The position numbers and the translations under genes were made by a program. Below are positions 1 to 12,129 of a stretch of DNA of 64,000 nt, in pieces. Source of the DNA: Thamnaconus septentrionalis. Its lineage: Eukaryota > Chordata > Actinopteri > Tetraodontiformes > Monacanthidae. The notes beneath the pieces were generated by a model, which saw only the letters and a list, made by a program, of their open reading frames with translations, made no database searches and was not told the origin of the DNA. Each line of letters opens with the position of its first letter. Within the stretch, counting starts at the first letter, position 1. The stretch covers positions 5,674,501 to 5,738,500 of the forward strand of contig CM020507.1 in assembly GCA_009823395.1 (NCBI GenBank). The letters run 5' to 3'.

Positions 1-1300
1 GCGGGGGTGCGGATGTGAAGGTCGCGCGGCTCCACAGGTGGTGTTAGCCTAGCTTTACTTGATTGGACTACAATTCAGTCTGGACTACTTGCGGAACAGA
101 ACCAAGACACGATGGTCTGACACAGGGTGTCAGTTCCCAAAGTCAAACCACCGTGCCGTGCCGGCTGCTTATTAAATTACCTACTCATTGTGTTCACACG
201 GGGCTAATGTTTGGCTAAATGCAGTGGTGTAGTCTAGTTTATTTTAGTGGGTTTACTCTGAGGAAAAAAACGAAAACTACACCACTGGATAGCAATGTAG
301 GCTAAATGCTATTGATATATTGTTTGGAACTTTAAACGATGTTGGTGTTCTAATACCATCATGTTAGCTGAAATGTCTGTCTTACAGAATCTTGTCTACG
401 CCGTTATACTTTCTAAAGATTTTTCGTCCGCCCACTCAGCAGCTCAAAATGTGCCATGACGTCTCCCGTTCACGTTAATGTGGTTCAGTGTAATTAATGA
501 TTAGCAGGATTTCGACAATTACATGCTAGATAAGAGCGAGTTAAAATGCGATTTGGTGCTGAGCAGACAAACACTGCCATCTTGTGGTAATGTGAAGGTA
601 TCGCACCGGGGAAACTAGTTGATGGGGGTTCACCATTGCCAGCGTAGCATTAAAGTTTGTTGCACTGATACAGTAAAAACAGCTTTGAAAAATAACTTCA
701 ACAAATTATCTTTAGAAACCAACGGCCTTACCTTGTCAGTGTCTTTAGATTTGCAAGAAATTTATTCCCTGATTTATTCAGACATCAAGCAGAGGGTAAA
801 CAAACAAAACAGCAAAATACCTGAATGTTCATCAACCGTAGAGCTTTATGATGAATGGATGCCAAATGGGCGAGCGCTTGGTAACTTTTATCCACAACAG
901 TCCCCATTTGGCTCAACACCCTTGACACAGGCATATGGTGAATGAGGAAACACACAGAAACAGCACTTTCCCCAACATTAGAAAATAGTTTCACCTGGTT
1001 TGGCAGGAATTTTGTACAGGCAACGTTAAGGTGAAGTTATTGGACGGTAGAGAATCAATTATATTGGAAGGCTAGTAGGGTACTTGTGGTACCTCAGAAC
1101 AGTCCGTTCGGGACTTGTGAAAATGTGACCAGCTCGCTATCAAGAGCGATAAACACCTTTTGTCAGGATGTGCTCGACCTGCTGAAAAGCACACCCGCCG
1201 CTTTGCGCAACACCGGCTTGCATTCAGACCTGCACAGCGCCTATTCTTCTGCTCACATCCACGTCTTGACAACTTTATCATTTCATCACAACAAACTTTC
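1..1300. other. Upstream flank of fbp1, no gene recognised
   Basis: I see no convincing exon here. The longest open frame (619-945, +) has no recognisable family motif and no good splice context, so I do not call it. One small structure is visible: an 11-bp perfect inverted repeat (cagtggtgtag at 222-232 and its complement at 277-287), which looks like the remnant of a short inverted-repeat element. The rest is AT-rich unique-looking sequence. Confidence 0.5.
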
Positions 1301-1360
1301 GAGTTTACACAAAGCGGATAGTGTTTCCAACGAGGGGCCCCGCCTCTGGCTCAGCACCGG

Positions 1361-1450
1361 ATTGGCCCAGGAATTCGCCCTCCCTTGCAAGGCGACTTCC
1401 GCGTTGCGGAGCATTTAAATGCCGCGGCGTTTCCTGCAACTTCTGCTCTT
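1361..1450 (+). promoter_or_regulatory. fbp1: Probable core promoter of fbp1
   Basis: An inverted CCAAT box (ATTGG at 1361-1365) is followed by a TATA-like ATTTAAAT at 1413-1420, about 80 bp before the start codon at 1493. A GC-rich cgcctc lies just upstream, near 1340. The spacing fits transcription starting around 1440-1450 with a short 5'UTR in the first exon. No transcription start was observed; this is inferred from motif spacing. Confidence 0.5.
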
Positions 1451-1492
1451 CAGGCTTCAGAGTTTCTGGTTAGGAGAAGACCGACCGCAGCC

Positions 1493-4400
1493 ATGTCCGA
1501 GAGAGGGGGCTTCGACACCAACGTGGTCACCGTGACCCGCTTCGTCATGGAGGAGGGGAGGAGAGCCAAAGGCACCGGGGAGCTGACCAATCTGCTCAAC
1601 TCCCTCTGCACGGCCGTCAAAGCCATCTCCTGCGCCGTGCGCAAAGCCGGGATCGCGCACCTGTGAGTAAAAGCGCTTATGAGGGGGTCGGGGGGGTCGG
1701 TTAGTGACGTCAGTGACGTCTTGCATGCTTCTTACGCGCTTGCCTTTCCGATCCACGTTGGCACCGACCGAGCAGGAGATTCAGGTTTTCGTGCAGCCAA
1801 TAGGAGAGTGCGCGTCTCACTCGGCCACGCCTACTCACAACATCTCCCGTAAGCGCTTGTGTTACGACAACATGATGTACTGTCTGTCACACATTTCAAA
1901 TACCCTGCCCGAGATGTTGAGTGGTGTGTTTTGATTCAGTTGTGACCCTCAGCACTAAAAGGGAACTGTGGTTCACGGGATTACATCAGCTGTTAAATGA
2001 TGCAACGTCATGATTCAGATGCAGTTTTGTTCTTGGCCCAGCGCTTTAGAGTGATTCACCTGTTGAACATAACAAACCTGTTAATAGGCTCAACAAAAAT
2101 CCACCAATGCAGGAGTGACCAGTCTCTACAATTTCCTCATGGGTGGTTGCGTCTGTTGTTGCTGTTGCTCAACCGTGGAATCTTTTCCACGGCAGGCAAA
2201 TGTTTTCTTAATTTAATGTCCCTTGATTCTTCTCAAAGATCTTTCCCAAAACCCCTGTAATACCTCTTTCAAGGCCATTAAACAGGTCAAAGCCACCAAA
2301 TTCTTTACTAACCATAAAACCCTGCTGTTGGCAGTGAGCTTTCGAAATATCGTTCACTCAATCTTCTCCATCTTCCGTGTCTGCTCAGTTACGGCATCGC
2401 CGGCAGCACCAACGTGACGGGCGACCAGGTGAAGAAGCTGGACATCCTGTCCAACGACCTGGTGATCAACATGCTCAAGTCGTCCTTCAGCTCCTGTGTG
2501 CTGGTGTCGGAGGAGAATGAGAAGGCCATCATCATAGAGCCGGAGACGAGGGTATGCATGTCTGTGTGGTTGTGTTTGGAAACACTCTGAAAACCTTTGA
2601 CCCACTGAACTAAGTGGGAGCTCATCTTCAGAAACTGGATCTTCCAATTTGGCTGCTCTTCCTTCATCTTATTCCAGCTCCTCTTATTTTACTACACACT
2701 ATCAGAGGGATAGAATGAGCAAAATAAGTGGAGGATCTATTGTACAAAAACACTGGGAAAGTGGACACACACTCTGGATTGAGTAACACCGCAGTTGACT
2801 CCACAGAGCGACCACAGATCAGTTTTGTCTCCTTTTCAGGGCAAATACATCGTATGTTTCGATCCTCTGGATGGCTCGTCCAACATCGACTGTCTGGTCT
2901 CCATCGGAACCATCTTTGCCATCTACAAAAAGGTACGGGCCATGGTCGGGGGTCAGCTGCACCTGGGTCAAAGGTCACGCGCAAATCTTTTTTTTCTGCC
3001 GCAGTGACGTGACATTTTTGATGCGCGTTTCCCTCCAGGTTACAGACGACGAACCCTCTGAGAAGGACGCCCTGCAGCCCGGCAGGAACCTGGTGGCGGC
3101 GGGCTACGCCCTCTACGGCAGCGCCACCATGATGGTGCTCTCCACCGGCCAAGGAGTCAACTGCTTCATGCTCGACCCTGTCAGTCTTTTTTAAAATCAA
3201 GAGGTAAAAAAACAGATACCGAGTTACAGATACAGAGTTTTTGATTTTCTTCTCTCTGTTTTCCGCCCATCAGTCTATCGGCGAATTCATCCTGGTCAAC
3301 CACGACGTGAAGATCAAGAAGCGAGGGAATATTTTCAGCTTGAACGAGGGCTACGCCATGCACTTTGAGCCGGCGGTGACGGAGTATCTGCAGAAGAAGA
3401 AGTTCCCACAGGTAACCACGTGCGAGCCCTTACAGTTCATATTTATTTACACAGCACAGGAAAAGAACGTCTGGAAGAACTTTTTCATTTTTTCTCTTAA
3501 AGATTTAGACAGTCATGTAAGATTCAAATGTAAAGTGTACTCTTTCTCCTTACTGCTTGGCTGCTGTGTACTCTGCAAATGTCCCCGTTGTGGGACAATA
3601 AAGGCTCGTCTTATCTTATCCTCCAGCTTTAGCAATATTTTGAAATGCCAACTCTCATGATGTTGTAATTCTCTATTTGTAATGTCAATTTGCAGGTTGT
3701 GGAAATACGCCCAGATATTCTGAAGTTCAGCTTTATTTAGTAGTTCCAGTTCAGAGCTGGGTTTTTTTTGTTTTTTTTGGTCTAATATTGGTCAATTATT
3801 CTACAGGACGGCTCGGAGCCCTACGGAGCTCGTTACATCGGTTCCATGGTGGCAGACGTCCACCGGACGCTCATGTACGGAGGCATCTTCTTATACCCTG
3901 GAAATGTGAAGAGCCCAAAAGGAAAGGTGAGCTCCTCCACTTTCAAAGGATGAAGGGAGGATCCATCTCAACCCTTTTCCATTCACAGCCTGAGCAAATG
4001 GCATGACAGCTTCAGCAAAGACCAACAAGGTGTTTAGCTGCTGTGCGGAAGTGGAGGCCAACGGCCGGCGATGTAATTTCCTCTGTCACTACGTTGAGGA
4101 AAGTGTCACAATGTTGTGTCTCTTGTCACATCTGTAAGTGGTCGGAGGTTCCAACCGAATGTGAAGAAGCTGAATAGCGGAAAGTGAATCATGACTGGGC
4201 GAAGAAATCGTTCAAGCAGTGCTTCATCGTGTCCCCAAATTGCACGGAAAGGTGTTTTCAAAACGTTCAAACAGTATTCACGACTTTAAAGCGACTGCAA
4301 ACATAAGAGGAATCAACAAATACAAAGAGTCTGAAGAATATGAGCAATAGAGACAATTGTAAAGACAGTTACAATACAATCTGATGCCAAGGATAAAAGC

Positions 4401-4979
4401 ATCAGCACTTTACAGACAAGTGGGTTTAAAAATAAATAAGAGTTGAACCAGGACCGTGAAAACAGTTTGAACTGACAGTGAAACAGAGGTGCTGAAATAA
4501 TAATAAAAAAGACTTGTTTTTCTCAAGGATTTTTTTCTTCTTCTTTTTTACAACTTTCAGTTTAAAAGATTGTAAACGGCTTAAAATCCAAATATAACCC
4601 AAAGGAGTGGGGGGGGGGGATACATAGAAATAAAAAGAAAAGACTGTGTCGACCACACCTAAATAGTCAATTTGATCATTTCTTCAGTTAGGTTGTTCTG
4701 AATCAGCCTTTAATATGACTAAAAAAGACAGAAAACTGCAACCCCCCCCCATCAAAACACTAATCAACTCCCTTCATTTACCCAAAGCTGCGGCTGCTGT
4801 ACGAGGGCAACCCCATGGCTTACATCATCGAGCAGGCGGGCGGCATGGCCTCCACGGGCCACGAGAACATCCTGGACATCCAGCCTGACAGCATCCACCA
4901 GAGGGCGCCCGTGGCCATGGGCTCCCCCGATGACGTGAAGGAATACATCGCCATCTGCAAGAAGCACACCAAGAAGTGA
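1493..4979 (+). CDS. fbp1: Fructose-1,6-bisphosphatase 1 (liver type), complete, 7 exons
   Basis: Cytosolic, Mg-dependent enzyme hydrolysing fructose-1,6-bisphosphate to fructose-6-phosphate plus phosphate, a control step of gluconeogenesis. Coding exons: 1493-1662, 2389-2551, 2840-2932, 3039-3179, 3274-3411, 3807-3926, 4788-4979, all with GT-AG introns. The joined frame gives 338 aa, the usual vertebrate length. Visible signatures: AMP-site loop GTGELT (residues 27-32), VSEEN with metal-binding Glu98/Glu99, the [10 protein letters not shown] active-site motif (Asp119, Asp122), [10 protein letters not shown] and IIEQAGG. Gln70 in TGDQVKK (Gln69 in mature numbering) and VNCFMLDP match liver FBP1 rather than muscle FBP2. 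The AMP-contacting residue that I recall as Arg140 in human FBP1 is Lys here. The start sits in a good context (gccATGtcc) and matches the family N-terminus. In zebrafish-style naming this would probably be fbp1b; the a/b choice needs a tree. Confidence 0.96.
3551..3621 (+). repeat. Non-LTR retrotransposon or SINE 3' tail in fbp1 intron 5
   Basis: The segment reads gtccccgttgtgggacaata followed by aaggctcgtcttatcttatc. This resembles fish LINE/SINE 3' ends that finish in an ataaagg...(TTATC)n tail. Only the terminal 70 bp or so are recognisable. It lies between fbp1 exons 5 and 6 and breaks no coding sequence. Confidence 0.5.
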
Positions 4980-5385
4980 GGCCGGCGCTGAGTCACTGAA
5001 GTCTGCCAGCAACTGGACTCCTTTTTTGTATATCTGTTTTTCCCCGTCATGTCTTTCTTGTCAAATGGTTTCTGAAGGCCCCAAACATTGGGAGGTTTGT
5101 CACGTGTCACATCAGCAGTTTTCCTGCTCCGTGGTGTCGGTGTAGAAACCTAACAGCTGCATGTACTGCACACACATTCTGCATAAATGCTGCCAAAGAT
5201 CACAACTGTGCCAAAAAAAAAAAATGTCAAGATGGATACACTTGAATGAAAACCAAAGCTGAATATCAGAAGGACTTCCTCTTCAGCACTTCCTTAATTA
5301 AAATGCATTCTGCACACATCAAGGACCAAATACAGGCTTTTATGCAACAAACCGTGATGCCTTTTGTACTTGAACAGCTGCTGGA

Positions 5386-5391
5386 AATAAA
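5386..5391 (+). terminator. fbp1: Poly(A) signal of fbp1
   Basis: AATAAA about 0.4 kb after the fbp1 stop codon, followed by tcctcttgagt. It is the first canonical signal downstream, giving a 3'UTR of roughly 0.43 kb (4980 to about 5410). Confidence 0.7.
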
Positions 5392-5409
5392 GTCCTCTTG
5401 AGTAGACAT

Positions 5410-6391
5410 GAATCATGGAAAAATAAGTGGGAGTTTCTTTGATTTAGCACATACCTGGTGTCGGAAAGATGTGAGATCCAGGCAGAAGATCAGCTGCCTG
5501 AACAGCCAATAATTCTAAATCTTATGAACTGGGTTTTTAATGGGAAAACCCCCTTTCAGTTATATAACAAACACTTCAGTGGGAGCAGCTAAGGTTGTAG
5601 CTGCTTGCTGCTTTTCTTTTTCTGTGGTGTTTAGAGGCAGTCCTGATTTTGTCAAGACACTGATTGGTTCCGCAAGCAGTTCCGGCTGAAAGTGCTCTTC
5701 ATTGGAGCTTTTCAGGAGGGATTTGCTAAATTTCATTCAATATTGCAGAAAAAAGACGTTTACATCTAAGTATTTTTTTTTTTTTTTTTAAAAGCCTCTA
5801 AATGTGTCAATGGGTGGATTTAAAGAAGGGTGGTTTTATTTAATGAATTGGCAGATATTCAGTTTACCAGTGAGGCTGACCTTTCAAGTGGAAGGTCAAG
5901 GAAGCTCATCGAGCCACGGTGACATTTAAAGCTCTCTTCAGCTGCTGCCGTACCAGAAATTTGCACGTGGACCAACGAGACGTAACCCTCTGTCTGTCTT
6001 CAGTGAGGAAGCAGTTCTGAGAGAGGTTTCTGGGAAAACAGGAGGTGGGACCAAAAAACTGGTTCTGCTTCCATTGCAGCCATGTAGTTGAAATATTCAG
6101 CTCAAAGTACCTGGTGTCGCACTGTTGCAGCAGAACTTGAGTTTGTGCAGAATCAAACTGTTCCCTTGTCTGCAGCAGACACATGACACCCACACACTCA
6201 CACACCCACACACACATAGTCTTCCACTCTGCTGCACACACAAATAGATCCCCAGCCTGCCTGCCTGCCTGCCTGCCTGCCCCTCATGTCTCTGGGTATG
6301 AAAAGCACTTGGCTCCTAATGAGCGAGCTCACTTGCTGTCGGCCCGATCCGCTGCTGCTGCTTCTCCTCAGCCGGAACACACTGACCAGAC
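5410..6391. other. Intergenic spacer between fbp1 and fbp2, including the fbp2 5' region
   Basis: About 1 kb separates the two FBPase genes. It holds a T-run near 5770, short CA-rich tracts at 6190-6240 and a (CTGC)n microsatellite at 6254-6281. No TATA box is obvious upstream of the fbp2 start at 6392, so the fbp2 promoter is either TATA-less or lies further upstream. I see no other gene. Confidence 0.5.
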
Positions 6392-9300
6392 ATGTCGGAC
6401 CAGTCGGCCTTTGACACGGATGTATGGACCCTGACCCGGTTCGTCATGGAGACGGGCCGCCAGGCTAAGGGGGCGACCGGTGAGCTGACCCAACTCATCA
6501 ACGCCATGCTGACCGCCATCAAGGCCATCTCCTCGGCCGTGCGCAAAGCCGGCCTGGCTCACCTGTAAGTACCTGGTGAGAGATGGGAGGAGCTTTAAAA
6601 AGTAGCAGCTGATCAACGTTTGGTTAAAGGTCCCATATTAGACAAAACATAGCCTTTCAGAGGGCCTGTAGTTCTGGAATCTAGTTCCTTGTGAAGTCAG
6701 CCAGAGTGGGTGTCATGAGAAGCCTTGCAGGTTGCAGACTGCATGGCTGCTACACTCGGCTGGTGATATCAGCTGCCGATCAGCAGCTCCCGGGCCAAAG
6801 ACGGTTGTTTGACATTTTGCTTCACTCCAACAGTATATCAAGGAGCCATGACTGACTGGTCTGAGATTCCACAGCTAGTCACAGAGGCTGCGGTTCTGAC
6901 GCAAACACAGGGCTTCGTGCTCAGTGCTGCACGGCCCACTGATAAATGGGCTCTGCAGGGTTTTTTTTGTCCCAGGTCAAACGAAGGATGAAATGAAACA
7001 GTTTGGATTATTTTTTTTCTTTGTAAATAAAACGTAAATTAAATTGTCAGCTCTATGTTTGGACGACAGAGCTGAGAGAAGAACCAGCATTGTGCAGGAT
7101 CTTTTATGTTGAGAGCCTTGAAATAAACACAGCTGAAAAGAAAATCAAACATCTTCCTTAGTTTTCCAGTGAAGCCAATAACCTCATAGCTTGCCTGTTG
7201 TGAGAAAAGTCATTGTTTTAAATGGGGAAACAAACACTGAGCTCCTTGTCACCGATCTATTGTGGTGCAAAAGTCCAAAAAGATTTTAACTGGACAAATC
7301 TGGGCCAATGACAGCAGACAAAGAGAGCTTCATGACTGACTCAAGTTACATAACCAGACACAAATCGACATTGTTTGAAGCTAAATGAGATAACTAATGA
7401 TGACAGAATTCCTGGAGGCATTTTGTACGGCAGGCAGGTCTGCGAGTGTGTAATAGTGAAGCAGCTGATTGGTCGGTGTGTGCAGGCAGGGGTTGGCGGG
7501 CTCGGTCAACGTGACAGGGGACGACGTGAAGAAGCTGGACGTCCTGTCCAACGACCTGGTCATCAACATGCTGCAGGCCTCCTACGGCACCTGCTGCATG
7601 GTGTCCGAGGAGAACAAGGAGCTCATCATCACGCCCAAAGACAAGAGGGTGAGTGGACGCCGGTCACGCCGGTGAGATCCAGACACAATATCCCAAGCCA
7701 CCCAGATGGAAGCTGCCAGTAAGACTGATAATATCTGCAACTTCACCTTGCATCCACTTGGTGTCGCCAAAGTGCCCACGGAGACACAGGGAGAACATGC
7801 AAAATCCACACAGAAAGACCCCAGGGCCAGAATAGAACCTGCGGCCTTCTTGCTGTGGCCGCTGCACCACTGTGTCTCCCTAATACAAAATGCATTTGTT
7901 CAACTAGTAACAAATGTATTTCAGACCAGCAGATTCTCGTGTAATATTATTGCATCCCGTTGCAGAAGATGCCAACTTTCTTTGGTTGTTCTTTAGAATA
8001 CTTTGTACCGTGCACTAAATTATTATCATCACTAAAATAACATGCTTGTAATGTGTTTAAAACAAAAAATGTTACGGTTTTTGTCTGTCTGGCTTGATGT
8101 TGTCACAGGGGAAGTACGTGGTCTGCTTCGATCCCCTGGACGGCTCCAGTAACATCGACTGCTTGGCCTCCATCGGCACAATATTTGCCATCTACAAGCG
8201 GGTTAGTTGAAGTGAACGTTCGGGTTTGAACTTTCTATCAGTATGACGGTACACAAAACATTTAAATATCTTTCTGAAATAGAATATAAAACATATACAG
8301 ATACACACTAGAGAAATAGCGATAGGTTTGTGTACCTTTCAGGAAATGCAGAAATGCTCTTTGAACACTGGAGGTCAGTGTGATGCAGAGAGAGCTGCCG
8401 GCCCAACCGGGTCACTGTCAGGTTTACGGTAAATTATCACCAGAAGTGACTCAAGTAACACATGTTCCACAACGACGCAAATAGTCACTGGGCATTGTAA
8501 CATCAACAACACCTGGAGCAGCATCCTGGCGAGGCCAGCAGAACATTAGCTGATAAAGATGAGTCACACACGCCACCAAGTGACACCTGAGGAAGGCCGA
8601 AGCTGAAACATGTCAAAGGAGGACAAACAGAACCCTTGTCTGAACAGAAGAACAACACAATGCTATGAAAGAGAGAAAGTTTCTTGTAAATAGTCTGGCA
8701 CTGCACAGTTTAGTCGCCCTCTTGGCTTGTGGCTGCTTTCAGGTTTCGGGAGAGGAGCCCACAGACAATGACGCCCTCCAGCCGGGCAACAACATCGTGT
8801 GTGCAGGCTACGCTCTGTACGGCAGCGCCACCCTGATGGCCCTCAGCACCGGTGCCGGCCTCAACTTCTTCATGCTGGACCCGGTGAGTTCCTTCACTCA
8901 CCCACTCACCTGCAGCTTCAAAGAAAAAAAACAGAAAGAAGCTGTGTTTATTAAGTTGTGGGCTTGTTGTTATTTTGCTTCCAAAAAATACCCAGGAAAC
9001 CAAAGTGTAGGTTTTTTTTGTTTTTTTTAACCAGCCATGAGACCTTTAGAATCCTTCAATAACCCTCAAACCTTAAAAATCTCCTTCTCTGAATGTTCTC
9101 TCAATGTTGACTCTGTTCTTCTTCTTCTTCACTTGTCTCACGTCCTCCCCACTTTTTACACTCAGGCCATCGGCGAGTTCATCCTGACCGAGAGGAACGT
9201 GAGGATCAAGCCCAAGGGGAAGATCTACAGCCTCAATGAGGGCTACGCCAAGTACTTCCACCCCTCCATCAACGAGTACCTAAAACACAAGAAGTACCCC

Positions 9301-12057
9301 GAGGTGAGTGTGTCGCTGCCGGTCTCCTCTCGGGGGGGCCTGTTCTGCTGACGCTGACACAGTTCCGCTCTGCTTCAGCCTCTCACGTGAATCCTGGTCA
9401 AGTGTTTGCTCTGCAGGAATGAGATTCTCTATGGTCAGCAAGCGGAGGGGGTTTGTGTTCAAAAGAATTGAAAAAAAGGATCAGCTGATACATTTTTTAC
9501 GCTACTGATTCTCCTGCACGGTCGTGGGAGTTTCCGGAGCCAATCCCAGCTGTCACCGGGTGAAGGCAGGGTTGCACTTAGAAAGACAAACAACCAATCA
9601 CACTCACACCTGTGGACTATTCAGAGTTCCAATTGGCCTCAGTTTACAGACTGCGGGAGGAAGGTGGAGAACCTGGAGAGAACCCACGCAGACGCAGGGA
9701 GAACATGCAAAGTCCTACACAGATAACAGGGTCATCTTTGCTGCGAGGCGGCTTTGCTAACCACAAAACTCAGAAGCTTTTTTTCCCTGGTTGCCTCACT
9801 GTTGAAATAAAGGGCTGCAGCTCCTGTCGTTTCCAACTTGTGGGCACAAACACCTGAAATCTGGAGTTGGACGACTCGAGGAAGCCCCCTGTCAGCAGGT
9901 GCAACAGGTAGAGCTGCTCAAGTGCAGGAGGCTCTTAGTCATGTGACGCACAGTGCGTGTCGCCGGGCAGATCAGGGGCGGAGCTCCATCAGCTGAGGCG
10001 TCAGACGGCCATGCAGGAAACACGCTGGTTCCTCAGGAAACATCTGGAAACTCTGAGCTCCAGACGTGCACAGTCAGCACTCGGCCGGCACGATCGCCGG
10101 CAGAGGTCTTTTTTTGGTGGGTGGGAGGTCATCATGTCATTATCTCTTGCTTAAAACTGCCCTCTTTGAGTAGTCTTGGCTGTTTTCAGCGTGGATCACC
10201 TGACTGGTGACTGTTAGCTGCCGTATGCGGCTGTGAAATGCCTGTTTTTCTGGCTGCGCTCGACTCCAGCAGCAGAAAAATGGAAGGACGCCCCAAATCA
10301 GTAGAAGGCAGCAGTGGAGGTGAAATAGCAACAGCTTGTCTCACTTGGCGGAAAAAGGAATGCAGATGCTGACAGACGGACGGATGCAGAGGGAAGTTGC
10401 TTCTTCTCTCAACGAGTGTTCAAAGTCGGGAACTCCAGCCAGTCATCTGGAGAAAGCTGGAATGCTGAGTCACGCTCAGATCTGTGCAGGAAGGAAGGAA
10501 AAAGTAGACAGAGTTATTGAAAAGTCCAGTGTTTAATACTTTCAAAACTCTATTGGCATGAAATGGAGTTTTAAAAAACAACACGCATGTTTTTCTGACA
10601 ATGAGCATTTACACACCACAAAACATGCAGGTGTTTCTCCATCAGAGTGGAACGTGACCTTTGCTTGTTTTTTTACCCTGATGACGTGAGATCTTACGAG
10701 GCCGGTCGATGCTACTAAATCTTCCTGCACTGCGTCTTTAAATTGTACAGTCGAGTCAAAATCATCAGGTGCCTCCTGACACAGAAACACACCGTCTGCT
10801 TCTCTGCCTCGTGTTTTCTCTCCCTTAGTTTTCAAAACTTTTTCAATGTTGTGTAAACTGTTGTGTGAGAGTACGCTTCCTCCCCACTTGGACACGCCCT
10901 CCTGACTCTGGGCTCTGTGACTCAGCGAGCACATGACTCTGCGTCACGTTGTGCCGGTCTGAACACGAAGCTGCTGTCTTCTGCTCCACAGAGGACGTTG
11001 CCGCTCCAGAGTTCAGAGCGTGCAGCCCTGCAGGGGATCTGATGGCAACAACAACCCCGATTAAAACACGCAGAACAGGACCAAACGTGGAAACTTAACT
11101 CCCTGATTAACCTGCTGAGCCAAAAGCACACAGGCCTTTAGGTGGCGAGTCCCCTCATCTGCAGGTGGACTTTGACCTGTCTGATGTTTGCTTTCAGGTG
11201 TTGTTTCCAGCAGGTCACAGCATTTCGTTGGAACTGATAAAGCTGGGAGGCAAATTTACAGAAAGAACCACATAGTAATATTTTCTCTCGCGGCTCATAA
11301 ATTACTTATTATCTTTGCCAACAGGGAGAGGTGGCTGGGTGAGTCTTTCCACCGACATGAACAGTAGAATGACCTCAATCATGGTGAACTGAATCATCAT
11401 TTGGTGCACAGATTAACCAACCTGAATTTAACTTTAAAACAATACACCCGCCACATTTCAAAGTCCCAGTCAGGGCTCAGTTTCTATGGCTCTTAGTATG
11501 AAAAGACAGAAGAACAACAAGTCATCTGAAAAGTCAAAACAAACAGTAACTTTACTTAAGCTCAGCGCTTTGGGAGTTACAGTGTTTTTTTCTGCTCCGC
11601 CTGACCTCGTTCACCTCTGCTTGCTCAAAACAACTCGTCTGTTCAGACAGCAGGTGACATTAGAGGAGGAGCAGATTGTGTCTTTAGTTCACAAAGCAAC
11701 AACAGCAGGCGAAGATGTCCAAAGTTTTTGCTCTACAACCACTGCGGGCTCTGCACATCTATTCCAGGTTCCACTGGTTCCTGGTGGAGCTGCAGTCAAA
11801 CTGCTCCCAGTGGAGCTCAGCAGTGGTTTGCATTCTCAGACTGTTTCCCCCCATCCCCAGACTGGTTCTAAACGTCCTGAACAGCTTGTTACAACAGGCA
11901 GCTGGTGCAGCAGCCTCCAGTGTCATGTGCCGCTCTCCTGCTGGTGACCCTATTTATAGAATGCAGTCGTTATTATTTTTTGTGAGTGAGCCTCACAAAT
12001 AGCTGACTGCACTAGTGACCTTAAAGGTGTTTAATGGCTCTAATATCTAACAACAAC

Positions 12058-12129
<72 letters not shown>

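Noticed and set aside
619..945. 108-residue open frame upstream of fbp1
   Set aside because: No recognisable domain, and composition like non-coding AT-rich DNA. It could be an old remnant, but I cannot support it.
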